Shown: piece after piece, positions 45,661-57,338 of the stretch
Layout: each line of letters begins with the position of its first letter
Position numbering within the stretch: the first letter of the stretch is position 1
Origin: Cordilura impudica
Taxonomy: Eukaryota; Arthropoda; Insecta; Diptera; Scathophagidae
DNA: 64,000 nucleotides
NCBI GenBank assembly: GCA_963682025.1
Contig: OY821520.1
Location: forward strand, 3,320,926-3,384,925
Reading direction: 5' to 3'
Position numbers and translations under genes: made by a program
Notes under the pieces: model-generated
Seen by the model: the letters and a program-made list of their open reading frames with translations, nothing else
The model's database searches: none
What the model was told of the DNA's origin: nothing

Positions 45661-48600
45661 TCAAAATGAAAGATGAAAAACGAAAAATGAAAATTGAAAA
45701 ATTAGAAACGAAAAATGAAAAATAAAAAATGAAAAATAAAAAATGAAAAATTAAAAATAAAAAATTAAAAAATAAAAATGTAAAATTAAAAATGAAAAAC
45801 AAAAAACAAAAAATTAAAAATAAAATGGAAAAATGAGATATAAAAAATAAAAAATAAAAAATAAAAAATGAAAAATGGAAAAATGAGAAATAAAAAATGG
45901 AAAATAAAAATGAAAAATGAAAAATTAAAAATGAAAAATAGAAAATGAAAAATAAAAAAAGAAAAATAAAAAAAGAAAAAACCGGAAAATTGTAATATAA
46001 GAATGAAAAAATGAAAAATAAAAATGGAAAAATGAAAAATAAAAAATGAAAAATTAAAAATGAAAAACGAAAAATGAAAAATGGAAAATGAAAAACGAAA
46101 AATGAAAAGTAAAAAATTGAAAATGAAAAATAAAAAATGAGAAGTTAAAAATTAAAATGAAAAATTAAAAATTAAAAATAAATAATGAAAAATAAAGAAA
46201 AATAAAAAAATTAAATTGAAATATAAAAATTAATATTAAAAACGAAAAATGAAATTTAAAAATGGAAAAATGAACAAAAAAAAAAAAAATGAAAAAAAAC
46301 GAAATATGAAAAATGGAAAATGAAAAACGAAAAATGCAAAGTAAGAAATGAAAAATTAAAAATATAAAATGAAAAATAAAAACTTAAAAATTAAAAACGA
46401 AAAATGAAAAATAAAAAACGAAACATGAAGATTAAAAAAATAAAAAATTAAAAATAAAAAATTTATTATAAAAAATTTATTATAAAAAATGAAAAATGAG
46501 GAATGAAAAATAAAAAATGAAGAATAAAAAATTAAAAATAAAAAATGAAAAATAAAAAATGAAAAACGAAAAATAGGAAAATGAAAAATAAAAAATGAAG
46601 AATAAAAAATTAAAAATAAAAAATGAAAAAAAAAAATGAAAAACGAAAAATTAAAAATGAAAAATTAAAAATTTAAAATAAAAAATGAAAAGAAAAATAA
46701 AAATGAAAAATAAAAAATGAAAAACGAAAAATAGGAAAATGAAAAATAAAAAATTAAATATAAAAAATTAAAAATGAGAAATGAAAAATAAAAAATGAAA
46801 AAAATTAAAAATAAAAAATTAAAAATGAAAAAAAAAATTAAAAATAAAAACTGAAAAATTAAAATTGAAAAACGAAAAACGAATAAATAAAAATGAAAAA
46901 TTAAAAATTAAAAATAAATAATTAGAAAAGAAAGATAAAAATTAAAAATTTGAAATAAGAAATAAGAAATGAAAAATGAAATACAAAAATTGGAAAATGA
47001 AAAAGAAAAAAATGAAAAATAAAAAATAAAAAACGAAAAACGGAAAATTAAAAATGAAAAATTAAAAATGAAAAATAAAAAATTAAAAATAAAAAATGAA
47101 AAATTAAAAATAAAAAATTAAAAAATAAAAATGTAAAATTAAAAATGAAAAACAAAAAACAAAAAATTAAAAATAAAATGGAAAAATGGAAAAATGAGAA
47201 ATAAAAAATAATAAATAAAAAATGAAAAATGGAAAAATGAGAAATAAAAAATGAAAAATAAAAATGAAAAATGAAAAATAGAAAATGAAAAATAGAAAAT
47301 GAAAAATAAAAAAAGAAAAAACCGGAAAATTGTAATATAAGAATGAAAAAATTAAAAATAAAAATGGAAAAATGAAAAATAAAAAATGAAAAATTAATAA
47401 CGAAAAACGAAAAATTAAAAATGGGAAATGAAAAACGAAAAATGAAAAGTAAAAAATTGAAAATGAAAAATAAAAAATGAGAAATTAAAAATAAAAATGA
47501 AAAATTAAAAATGAAAAATAAATAATGAAAAATAAAGAAAAATAAAAAATTTAAATTGAAATATAAAAATTAATATTAAAAACGAAAAATGAAATTTAAA
47601 AATGGAATAATGAACAAAAAAAAAAAAAAATTAAAAAAAAACGAAATATGAAAAATGGAAAATGAAAAACGAAAAATGCAAAGTAAGAAATGAAAAATTA
47701 AAAATATAAAATGAAAAATAAAAACTGAAAAATGAAAAACGAAAAATGAAAAATAAAAAACGAAACATGAAGATTAAAAAAATAAAAAATAAAAAAAATT
47801 TATTATAAAAATGAAAAATGAGGAATGAAAAATAAAAAATTAAGAATAAAAAATTAAAAATAAAAAATTAAAAATAAAAAATGAAAAACGAAAAATTAAA
47901 AATGAAAAATTAAAAATTTAAAATAAAAAATGGAAAGAAAAATAAAAACGAAAAATAAAAAATGAAAAACGAAAAATAGGAAAATGAAAAATAAAAAATG
48001 AAGAATAAAAAATTAAAAATAAAAAATTAAAAATAAAAAATGAAAAACGAAAAATTAAAAATGAAAAATTAAAAATTTAAAATAAAAAATGGAAAGAAAA
48101 ATAAAAATGAAAAATAAAAAATTAAAAACGAAAAATAGGAAAATGAAAAATAAAAAATGAAAAATAAAAAATTAAATATAAAAAATTAAAAATGAGAAAT
48201 GAAAAATAAAAAATGAAAAAAAATTAAAAATAAAAAATTAAAAATGAAAAAAAAAATTTAAAAATAAAAACTGAAAAATTAAAATTGAAAAACGAAAAAC
48301 GAATAATTAAAAATGAAAAATTGAAAATTAAAAATTAAAAATAAATAATTAGAAAAGAAAGATAAAAATGAAAAATTTGAAATAAGAAATAAGAAATGAA
48401 AAATGAAATACAAAAATTGGAAAATGAAAAAGAAAAAAATGAGAAATAAAAAATAAAAAACGAAAAATGAAAAATTAAAAATGAAAAATAAAAAATGAAA
48501 AATTTAAAATTAAAAATGAAAAATTAAAAATTAAAAATAAAAAATGAGAAAAGAAAGATAAAAATGAAAAATGAGAAATAAGAATTGAAAAATGAAAAAC

Positions 48601-49386
48601 AAAAATTGGAAAATGAAAAATAAAAAAATTAAAAAAATTAAAAAAATTGAAAAACGAAAAATTAAAAATTGAAAATGAAAAATTGAAAATTAAAAATGAA
48701 AAATAAAAAATAAAAAAAAAGATAAAAATGAAAAATGAGAAATAAGAAATGAAGAATGAAAAACAAAAATTGGAACATGAAAAATAAAAAAATGAAAAAT
48801 AAAAAATGAAAAACGAAAAACGTAAAATTAAAAATGAAAAATGAAAAATTGAAAATTAAAAATGAAAAAAAAGATAAAAATGAAAAATGAGAAATAAGAA
48901 ATGAAAAATGAAAAACAAAAATTGGAAAATGAAAAACAAAAAAATGAAAAAATGAAAAAAAAAAAAAATTAAAAATAAAAAATGAAAAATTAAAAATGAA
49001 AAAAAAAAATTGAAAAACAAAAACTGAAAAATTAAAAATGAAAAACGAAAAATGAAAAATTAAAATGAAAAATTGAATGAGTGAATGAAAAAAATGAAAA
49101 AAAAATTGAGAAATAAAAACTGAAAAATTAAAAATTAAAAACGAAAAATTAAAAATTAAAAATTGAAAATTAAAAATGAGAAATGAAAAATTAAAAATAA
49201 AAAATGAAAAAAGAAAGATAAAAATGAAAAATGAGAAATAAGAAATAAGAAATGAAAAACAAAAATTGGAAAATGAAAAATAAAAAAATGAAAAATAAAA
49301 AATGAAAAACGAAAAACGAAAAATTAAAAATTGAAAATGAAAAATTGAAAATTAAAAATGAAAAACAAAAAATTTAAAATAAAAAG
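45661..49386. repeat. A-rich array of R7 with a roughly 1.35-1.4 kb tandem duplication
   Basis: Rare landmarks inside the degenerate array recur in order: ACCGGAAAATTGTAATATAA at 45980 and 47320; AAATTTATTATAAAAA at 46458 and 47787; GAAAAATAGGAAAATG at 46570 and 46730, then 47963 and 48131; AAATACAAAAATTGG near 46979 and 48406. The right third has a shorter higher-order unit marked by AAAAACAAAAATTGGAAAATG (48595, 48910, 49255). Landmark spacing is 1.33-1.43 kb. Confidence 0.85.
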
Positions 49387-49661
49387 AAGTGGAAGTGCCT
49401 TGAGTTAATTGATTTAACACAATTTTATAATGTCTTAATTATTTATTGTTTCATGATGTGTTTTTCATGAATGTTGTTTTAATTCTCAAGAAAAAATATT
49501 TTCATTTGCAATAAAAAATACTACAATAAAATTCAAAGAAAATATGAACAAGAAGTTACAAATAAAATATAACAAATTATTTTTTAACAGTTAGAAACAA
49601 ATATAAATGAAAGTAATTGACAATATAAATTAAGAAAGAGTATAGGAGAAAGAATGACTAA
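49386..49661. other. Non-array AT-rich DNA embedded in R7
   Basis: AGTGGAAGTGCCTTGAGTTA onwards; no recognised gene. It adjoins the RNase H fragment and may belong to the same inserted piece. Confidence 0.45.
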
Positions 49662-50008
49662 TTAAGGATATTTAATATATAGCTCCTGGGACCCATATGA
49701 GTGTGATGTCGAACTGCTTGGCCATCTCATTTAAAGTCGTGCGGCAGCTAAGGGTGGTTCTTGTTTTCAGGAACATTGATTCAAAGGATTTTAACGCGGC
49801 CCGACTATCAGAGTAGATGTTAACTGCGGTTGTAGACAGAATATTCCGACCCAACCAGTCAGCAACTTCCTATATTGCCAGTACCTCTGTCTGATAAACA
49901 CTGCAGTCGTCTGGCAACCTGCGAGCCAGATTTAGTCCAAGCTCCTTTGAATAGGCTCCGAAACCAACTTGATCACCCAATTTCGATCCGTCAGTATAGA
50001 AATTTATG
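49662..50008 (-). pseudogene. LINE RNase H domain fragment
   Basis: The reverse strand from 50005 reads SINFYTDGSKLGDQVGFGAY, then VYQTEVLAI, a TAG stop at 49872-49870, EVADWLGRN, VNIYSDSRAALKSFESMF and DITLIWVPGA. These are the ordered RNase H motifs: D of YTDGS, E of QTEVLAI, D of SDSRAA and the WVPGH region (the final His is replaced). Such domains occur in I, LOA and related non-LTR elements. It encodes only the RNase H part, with one stop, and is bounded on the right by array sequence with no transition. Confidence 0.85.
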
Positions 50009-50598
50009 GAACGAAAAATGAGAAATAAAAAATAAGAAATGAAGAATGAAAAACAAAAATTGGAACATGAAAAATAAAAAAATGAAAAATAAAAGATGAA
50101 AAACGAAAAACGTAAAATTAAAAATGAAAAATTAAAAATGAAAAATTGAAAATTAAAAATGAAAAATAAAAAATGAAAAAAGAAACATAAAAGTGAAAAA
50201 TGAGAAATAAGAAATGAAAAATGAAAAACAAAAATTGGAAAATGAAAAACAAAAAAATGAAAAAATGAAAAAAAAAAAATGAAAAATAAGAAATTAAAAA
50301 TTAAAAAAAAAAATTGAAAAATAAAAACTGAAAAATTAAAAATGAAAAATGAAAACGAAAAATTAAAAATAAAATGAAAAATTGAATGAGTGAATGAAAA
50401 AAATGAAAAAAAAAATTTAGAAATAAAAACTGAATAATTAAAAATTCAAAACGAGAAACGAAAAATTAAAAATGAAAAATTGAAAATTAAAAATGAAAAA
50501 TTAAAAATAAAAAATGAAAAAAGAAAGATAAAAATGAAAAATGAGAAATAAGAAATAAGAAATGAAAAATGAAAAACAAAAATTGGAAAATGTAAAAT
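50009..50598. repeat. A-rich array of R7, right block
   Basis: This repeats the higher-order block seen at 48700-49270: AAAAACAAAAATTGGAACATG, GAATGAGTGAATGAAAAAA (also at 49074) and GAAAGATAAAAATG. The array therefore continues the same sub-family on both sides of the RNase H fragment. Confidence 0.85.
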
Positions 50599-51383
50599 AA
50601 AACAAGTAAAAAAATTATAGTCGGTCTAGACCGACTATACGATACCCTATACCATACGTTTAGAAACCCTATCTCTTAGGCCCAACTAACTGGACATAGA
50701 AAATAAGCAAAAACCAAATTTGAGTGGGATTTTTATTAATTTTTTTGGCTGCAGATATGAAAAAGTTAATATCGGATGCTATATCTATATGGGGACTAGG
50801 TCCAAAAATGGACCGATCCTGATCATGTTTGGAAAAGTCTCTTGTATTTTGCAAAAATATATACAAACCAAATCTGAGAAGAATCAGTGCAATATTTTTG
50901 TTTTTTAATTGATTTAAGTGAAGATCGGGAAGCAGCTCTATATGGGGTCAAAGGGATCATTTTTGGACTACTCATTAATGGATGTAATGAACGCACACAA
51001 ACCCAATTTGAGTAAGATCTATATGACAATTTGGATCTTGTGGCAATTTATGTTGATTTCATAGGGGTAATTTGTATGGGGGCTAGGTCTGAACATGGAC
51101 CGATTCTCACCAATTTCAATAGCGTTCATCCCATGGCCGATAAAAGCTTATATACCAAAGTTCATCAAAATATATTCATATTTGCGACCTGCAGTTTGAT
51201 TACAAGCTTTACATGGACACACAGACGGACGGACGGACGGACGGATGGACATTGTTAAATCAACTCAAAAAATGATTCTGATTCGATCGGTATAATTAAA
51301 GATGGGTCTAGGTCAAATATTTTTGGTTGTTACAAACAGCAGCACAAAGTCATTATACCTAAACCACATAGTGGTATAGGGTA
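50599..51383 (-). mobile_element. Family-1 element, complete, inside the R7 array
   Basis: It runs from AACAAGTAAAAAAATTATAG, GTCGGTCTAGACCGACTATA to ACCACATAGTGGTATAGGGTA, with array sequence on both sides and TA at both joints, as expected for a TA duplication. The (GGAC)n block is at 51226-51250. It is close in sequence to the 18.3-kb copy, so it is relatively young. Confidence 0.85.
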
Positions 51384-51627
51384 TAAAAATGAAAAATAAA
51401 AAATGAAAAATGAAAATGAATAAAGAAAAACAAAAAACAAAAAATTAAAAATTAACCGGTTGCAATGTTAATAATAATAATTATTTTTATATTAGCAGAG
51501 CCCCTGCAGTTGATTGCTATAAGTGATACATAGATGACGCTTTCTGTTTGATTTTAAAAAAGTGCCATAAAAAAATCTTTAATTACTAGACGTTTACACA
51601 TCTCGCCTGTGATCGGACTCACATGAT

Positions 51628-53084
51628 TTGTTATTTATTTTGCTTTTTTAAATGGATATTTCAATCTCCTGTTATGTCTGAATAGGATTTGATCATAAAG
51701 TTGATTTTTAAAATATCTATAATGAAGCTTGAATAGAAATTTTAATAACAGCATAAAACAGAATTGTGTAAACCAATTGTTTTCACTTACCAGCGACTTG
51801 TAAAAGCGGCAAATAGAATATAGGAACTGAATTTAATTGTTATAACTAAATTATCAACCTAAAAGCAATTTGTATAGTTGACCGCAAAAGCTAGAGTTAA
51901 ATAATATGAATATTGCATTGTTGTAATTTTTATGAAAAATATTTAAGGTCAAGATATTTGTTTTTATTGATTTTTTTTCTTAAAATGAAAATAGAGATTC
52001 GTTGAATTTTTCAATTTATGTAAAATAACAAGAAACCATTATTTTTATACATATTGAGTTTTAGAGAACTGAAGATGGCCGTAATGAAGCTCTAATTAAA
52101 TCTATGAGATTGTTTAATAGTCTTTGCAAAGAATTAGATTTAAGTATTTCTGACAATGAGTTTAAAAATTATTTAAATATTGTAATTTTTACTTATGAGC
52201 TGCTAGTCTGTAAACAAATTAAATAAATATTTCCTTCCATCATTTCGTTATTAACAATTTATAGTATTTTACATTTAAATAAAAAAAAATAATTGTGGAC
52301 AGTTAAGATTTATTACACAATGCCACAACACACCACATATTTGTCACTATGTTAAGTCAACCAAAACGACACCAAACCACACGTTTATTATTCAAGAATT
52401 TCATTGTGCCACGTTCATGGGGATTTTTTAATTTTCATGGCATCACAATTGTCAATTCAGGGATTTTTACCTGCATGTTTGTTTTGTTTAATTTTCTTTT
52501 TTTTTTATCCAACTTTTATAACAGTTATTGACCGTTAATGCTAGTAAGCATTCAAGGGCAGCAATGTTTGAGTGTTGTAAATGATGACTCGTTTTACAGC
52601 GATAACTGCTACTTTTCCTGATAAATTCCAAAATATTCGATATGAGAAAACTTACCTTTCCAACTAAGAGCCATGTTTTTAACAACCAAAGAAGACATTT
52701 AGCGCTGCATCAATATAGTATGTTAAAGTTCATATCGGTTATGATTATTATATGGGGACTAGATTCAGACCATATTCAGCGAGGTCACATATTTGTTACA
52801 AAAGCTTGTACAAAGCAAATTTGTTTAATATACGTTTTATATATTTTATTTTATTTATTTATTTATTTGAGGACCTAGCACAACAAGACAAACATCTTAT
52901 AAATTATAGTGCTAGTGAGTAATGAGAACATAAATCATATTTAACAATATCATAAAAAGAACATAAAAATTAAATTTATAGCTAACAAATGTAAAAGAAT
53001 TTATTCAAAAATAAAAGAAATTAGTTGATTAATTAAATTTAACAAAGGAATTTAAGCAGCTCATTTTTGAACTTGTTGGCGTTG
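51628..53084. other. AT-rich DNA, no recognised gene
   Basis: Short frames at 52349-52878 have no domain that I recognise. CTTTATTTATTTATTTATTT at 52850 is a simple repeat. Confidence 0.4.
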
Positions 53085-53340
53085 CTTATGATTTGAGTTC
53101 GATTAGGAAGAAGGTTCCAAAGACTAGTGGACTAAAACTGGCGTTGTGATAAAGGAATACTGTATCGAAAGCTTTACTATGATCCGGACAAAATATTATT
53201 CTGACCAAGATAATCATTCATTTGTGTGCACATGAGATTTTCAATTGCTTTAGATAAAAGGGGAGAATTGCAATAGGCCGAAAATCATTGTCTTGTTTAG
53301 TAATAGAGATAATTTTTGAGAGTTTCCGTACTCAATTAGT
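53085..53340 (-). pseudogene. LINE reverse transcriptase scrap
   Basis: The reverse strand reads RKLSKIISITKQDNDFRPIA, then after a frame change AIENLMCTQMNDYLGQNNIL and SKAFDTV. These are the RPI..L and AFD motifs of non-LTR RT, brought close together by a deletion. It ends about 50 bp before the RAG1-like relic. Confidence 0.65.
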
Positions 53341-53389
53341 CTAATATATTTCAGCAATAACAGTCGCAAAAAAAAATAATCAGAAAAAT

Positions 53390-55260
53390 ATGAAGAGCTT
53401 CAGTTATAAAGAACTGGCCGAAGAGTATTTTAGAAACAACAACCAGGAAGATGTTCTTAGTTACGTTAAAATAAAATTAAACTTAAATTCGTGTAGCACC
53501 AAAATACAAGAGCAATTATCTAATTTCGTCAAAGCACTAAAAAAACGCTACAAAGAAGTTGGCTACAGTAAACAAAATTTTTATATAAAAAGTGCAAACT
53601 GGTTAGAAGGCCAACTTACTGTCGCTACAGAAACAGCAAAGCAAATAAGGCTGGAAGACCATGCAAATCATTGGACAACTGCAGCGATAGACCTAAGAAA
53701 CAGAAAGATGTTAACGATGAAATTCGTTGTACAAATATAAAATAATCTTTCCTACATCAATTACGATCTCTGTGACCAATTAACAAAAGTGGATATCATT
53801 GAAAAAGTTGTTAAAGCTAGTCCAGTGAGAAAAAAGTGGATGCTTAAAAGTATACCAACTCCGAGCGATGCAAAACAGTTAAAAAATGAGGAGGCATTAG
53901 CATTATTTCTGTATTTGAAATTAGCAAAACAGCCATATATTCAGCTCAGATTGCGTACGATTGAAAAAGGTTCAAATATGTATCCAGCATATCATCACAT
54001 AACCGCTGCTAAAATGGACTGTTTGCCATCAAAGGACACTAATACAATCACACCAATTTATGCAGAGGTACAACTACAATCTCTACTTAATCACACAGCC
54101 CCGAACGCTTGCTACAATCAGTAAAAGGAAATTAGTTAAAGAAATATGGAAACACAAAGCTAATTATTTTTTGTAAATGGGGATGTGATGGTTCTTCTGG
54201 ACAGAAACAATGCAAACAAGTGAAAATATTTCGGACTCAAATATGTTTATGGTATCATTTGTACCATTGTGATTGAAAAAGAGACACCATCTTTTACGAA
54301 ATACTGCAGGCCAATCAAATTTGAATTCAAAAAAGAAACTCATGATGCCATTAACAAAGAAGTTAGTGATATCAAGGCCCAAATTGCAACACTACAGCAA
54401 TTAAAATTACAGTTAGATGGGCAGCAAATTAAAGAAAGCTACCAATTAATGCTGACAATGATAGATGGAAAAGTAGGCGAGGCTTTGACTAACAGGAAGG
54501 CTGCATCCAGCTGCATTATATGCCAAGCAACATCAAGTCAAATAAACCAAGTCCCGACCAAATCATTAGATAATACCGATGCATATGAATTTGGATTATC
54601 ACCACTACATGCAAGAATCACATACTAAAAATAAGTTCTTCAGGATCAATAACAAACAACGAAACCAAGTTAAGAAGTTCAAAAAAGAAACATGTTCAAG
54701 AATATCGCAAATTTGGATTGATTATAGATCAGCCAAAACAAGGGTCGGGCAATACAAATGATGGCAATACCGCAAGAAGATTCTTTTCAAATCCAGAAAC
54801 AGCATCTGAAATAACAGGAATGGATTTAAACCTTAAGATTTAAGATAATCCTAGAAGTACTTGCGTGCAACGAAGAAATTAACTCTAGAACATTTGGAGA
54901 TAATGCTAAGGAAACTGCGAAAATTTATACAACCAAGTACCCATGGAGAAATATGTCTGCAACAGTTCACAAAAAGCCTTTACCATGCAGAAGATAACAT
55001 TAAATATCATTTGGTGCCACTTGGAGATGTATCAAAGGAGGCCCTGGAAAAAAGGAATAAGGATTAAGATATTTTAGAGAGCACAGTACTAGAAAAATTT
55101 CACGAAATTCCACAAATGCAGATCTATTTAATATATTATTGACAACGTCAGATCCGTTCATCTCCAGTATACGAAATCAATGGAAAGTGGAACATCGGGA
55201 CTTAGATTAAGAAGTCAAAAAACTATTAAAGAATAGAAATAACACAGAAGAGAATATGAA
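53390..55260 (+). pseudogene. Transib/RAG1-like transposase, broken by frameshifts
   Basis: Consecutive pieces in three frames spell one protein. 53390-53737: N-terminal region, shifting into CSDRPKKQKDVNDEIR. 53789-54121: a helical region with NMYPAYHHITAAKMDC and AEVQLQSLLNHTAPNA. 54170-54215: KWGCDGSSGQKQCKQ, where D (54187-54189) matches the first catalytic Asp of RAG1 (CDGMGD). 54230-54622: DSNMFMVSFVPL, KYCRPIKFEFKKETHDAI, LTMIDGKVGEALTNRKAA and the zinc site CIICQATSSQIN. 54630-54830: GLIIDQPKQGSGNTNDGNTA. 54845-54960: ILEVLACNEEINSRTF...YPWRNMSATVHK. 54967-55200: VPLGDVSKEALEKRNKD, where E (55047-55049) aligns with the last catalytic Glu of RAG1, then RYFREHSTRKISR and LTTSDPFISS. By simple alignment the middle Asp position is K. 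The order and motifs fit the RAG1 core/Transib family. At least five breaks make it non-functional. I did not find the terminal repeats. Confidence 0.75.
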
Positions 55261-55264
55261 ATAT

Positions 55265-56280
55265 TTGCAATCAATATTTGAATCAAATGAATTATTCATT
55301 ATAATTGCTTTCCATTGCTATTTAAGTACGAAAAACATAGTGTTAGTAGAAACTTAAAAATAATAATAAACAGAACCTACCATTGTTACAAATGCAATTA
55401 AAATCTATTGCAGTTTTTATTTTTAAAATCTTTTTTAAAATTATCAAATTTGACAGCAAAAAATAATAAATTTTTCTATAGTAAAAGCAAGATTTTTAGA
55501 TAATATTATTAACGTTTTTTTTTAAGTGTAAATATTCTTTGAGTGTGAACAAAATTGCAAAAATTACAACAAGTGTAAAATTTTTTTTGAGTGTAACATT
55601 AAAAAAATCCTATTATTACAAAAAATGTTAATTATTATTAAAATCCAAATATTAAATTTTTTAATAAATAAAAAAATTATAAACACATATTTCACTCTAA
55701 AAGTTAAAAAAAAAATCAAAAGTTCAACTTTGACCTAGAATTCATTAAAAAGTCCTCAATCAATTTTAATGTAATTAAAACTAAGTCAAGCTGAACTAAA
55801 TATCAATCCATTGAAAAAAAATTACTTAAATATTTTGATCAGTTCAAAAGTTACAGAACTGTGCGACTGTCAATAGCTGATGAAAATTTTCTTTGATAAA
55901 ATAAGGATTTCGCCAACTTTGTTTGTATTTTTTCCACCTGTTATGGCAACATTACGTTTATCATTAGTTTTATTACGTTACGTTAACATTAGTTTTATTT
56001 CCTGATGAAACAATGGATGTTAATTTGCTTTCATAAATTTGGTTTTTATGGGAACAACAATTGGTCATTAATATTTCATCAAAACTGTAAATGAACTGCC
56101 AACAGATTTTATCTTCATGTTGATGTAAAGAAGTGAAGTGTAATTAAATTTACGGAAGTTACTATAAGTTATAAAGGTATTATCTTTGATTATACAGAAA
56201 TCATATAGAAAGTGTAAAATATCATGGCTTGAAAATTCAGATGCGGAGAGCTCTTGATATAGTCGAACTTTTTAAAGATG
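55265..56280. other. AT-rich DNA, no recognised gene
   Basis: GAGTGTAA is repeated near 55525-55600 (TTTGAGTGTGAAC, TTTGAGTGTAAC). This could be the 3' flank of the RAG1-like element, but no terminal repeat is evident. Confidence 0.4.
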
Positions 56281-56281
56281 G

Positions 56282-56720
56282 TTAACAAATACTAAATCTA
56301 TCAAACGATTGGAAGATCTGTGAAAGTGTGTTGATGTTAACGAATTTACCGGACTGAGATTTAGCAGAAAGAAGCATTGGCTTTATTAACGGGTTGTTGA
56401 TTAGTAGCTTATTATTAATATCACCAACAATGACAATGTTCTCGTACTGTATCGAAATATTTTCGATAAGTTGAATATATATATGAATTTGTATATCTTT
56501 ATGTGGCCTATACACACATCCAATCAACAATTTTCTCCTTTCCTTCGTAGTCAGCTCAAAAAACAAGTACTCAATTTCACTTCTCATACTTGTTCTGAGT
56601 TTTACTATACAGTTTACATCATGCCTAATTTATATTGCGACTTAGTCACCTTTTGCGTTAGTTTCGACTCCGTTAACTGTACTTGTAAATACTTGAATAG
56701 AAAAAAATCTTTTACAATTC
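56282..56720 (-). pseudogene. LINE endonuclease fragment
   Basis: The reverse strand (56587-56282) reads MRSEIEYLFFELTTKERRKL, LIGCVYRPHKDIQIH and NIVIVGDINNKLL. E (in FFEL), the YRP motif and GDxN are apurinic endonuclease landmarks of LINE ORF2. A shifted stretch upstream (to about 56720) adds further decayed sequence. It is oriented opposite to the RT relic immediately to its right, so the two are not one element as they stand. Confidence 0.75.
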
Positions 56721-56739
56721 CTTTGTGGAAGCAAACTTG

Positions 56740-57136
56740 AAGTATCAAACTAGTTGTATTCCTAAAGTTTTAGAAAAGATTTTAACTGATAGCCTATCAC
56801 ATCAAACTTCTTCGCTGTTATCTTGTTATGTCTCAGACTTGTTTCGGCAAATCTACCATCCTGGAACTTACCACTTAACATACAAACAGATGCAATTTAT
56901 ATGGATTTAAGTAAAGCATTCGACAAAGTAAACCACGATATTTTACTTTTCATATTATCACTTATGGGATTTAGTTTTATAGCCTAAAGTGGCTGAATTT
57001 CTTTCTGTCTGTCATTGGTGTTTCCCAGGGACGAAATCTGGGTGCCATACTGTTCACTTAATTTATAAATGACCTCTCTTCTATTAGTTTACTTTCTAAA
57101 GTACTTATGTAAGCAGATGTTGTAAAAATTTTAAAT
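56740..57136 (+). pseudogene. Jockey/CR1-like RT relic, 5' part (split by nested insertion)
   Basis: The forward strand gives IPKVLEKILTDSLSHQ, then YMDLSKAFDKVNHDILLF, GVSQGRNLGAILF, FINDLSSISLLSKVL and ADVVKI. These are RT motifs from the AFD block through the PQG-like (SQG) motif to the YADD box (here ADVV, preceded by a stop). The YADD motif is corrupted, so the enzyme is dead. The frame is interrupted by repeat G at 57137 and resumes at about 60236. Confidence 0.8.
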
Positions 57137-57338
57137 CTATAATATAAATAGGTAGGGCGATTTCTTGTGACCAATGATTTGTTCCACAATTTTCTCCCGA
57201 TATTAACCAAACGTAACTTATTTGAAAGGTTTTTCTTTTTGGCTGTCCACCATATTTACAGGTTATTAAATTTTTAATTTTTTTTGGAGTAAAATGCATT
57301 TATAGTTGCTCCTAACACATACATAAAATTATACAATG
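57137..57338 (+). repeat. Repeat G, left half of the interrupted copy
   Basis: CTATAATATAAATAGGTAGG...GTAAAATGCATTT...ATTATACAATG matches 43466-43664. It ends in TACAATG, the target duplicated by the nested LINE. Confidence 0.8.

Larger units (their letters stand above)
45526..51627 (+). mobile_element. R element (R7), about 6.1 kb including insertions
   Basis: The left module starts GGAAACATCTATACGCACAG, then GGGGTAAAAATCTATTTCAC and TTATGATATGTAATAACC. The right module at 51440-51627 starts AACCGGTTGCAATG and ends TCTAGACG-like TTTACACATCTCGCCTGTGA, then TCGGACTCACATG. Between them lie 45661-51440: A-rich array, a LINE RNase H fragment with flanking non-array DNA (49386-50008) and a family-1 element (50599-51383). 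If the boundaries are right, this is the longest R copy with both ends visible. Confidence 0.75.

Noticed and set aside
6714..51627. CRISPR array
   Set aside because: Repeats are A-rich satellites or dispersed eukaryotic elements without regular unique spacers, and the genome is clearly eukaryotic.
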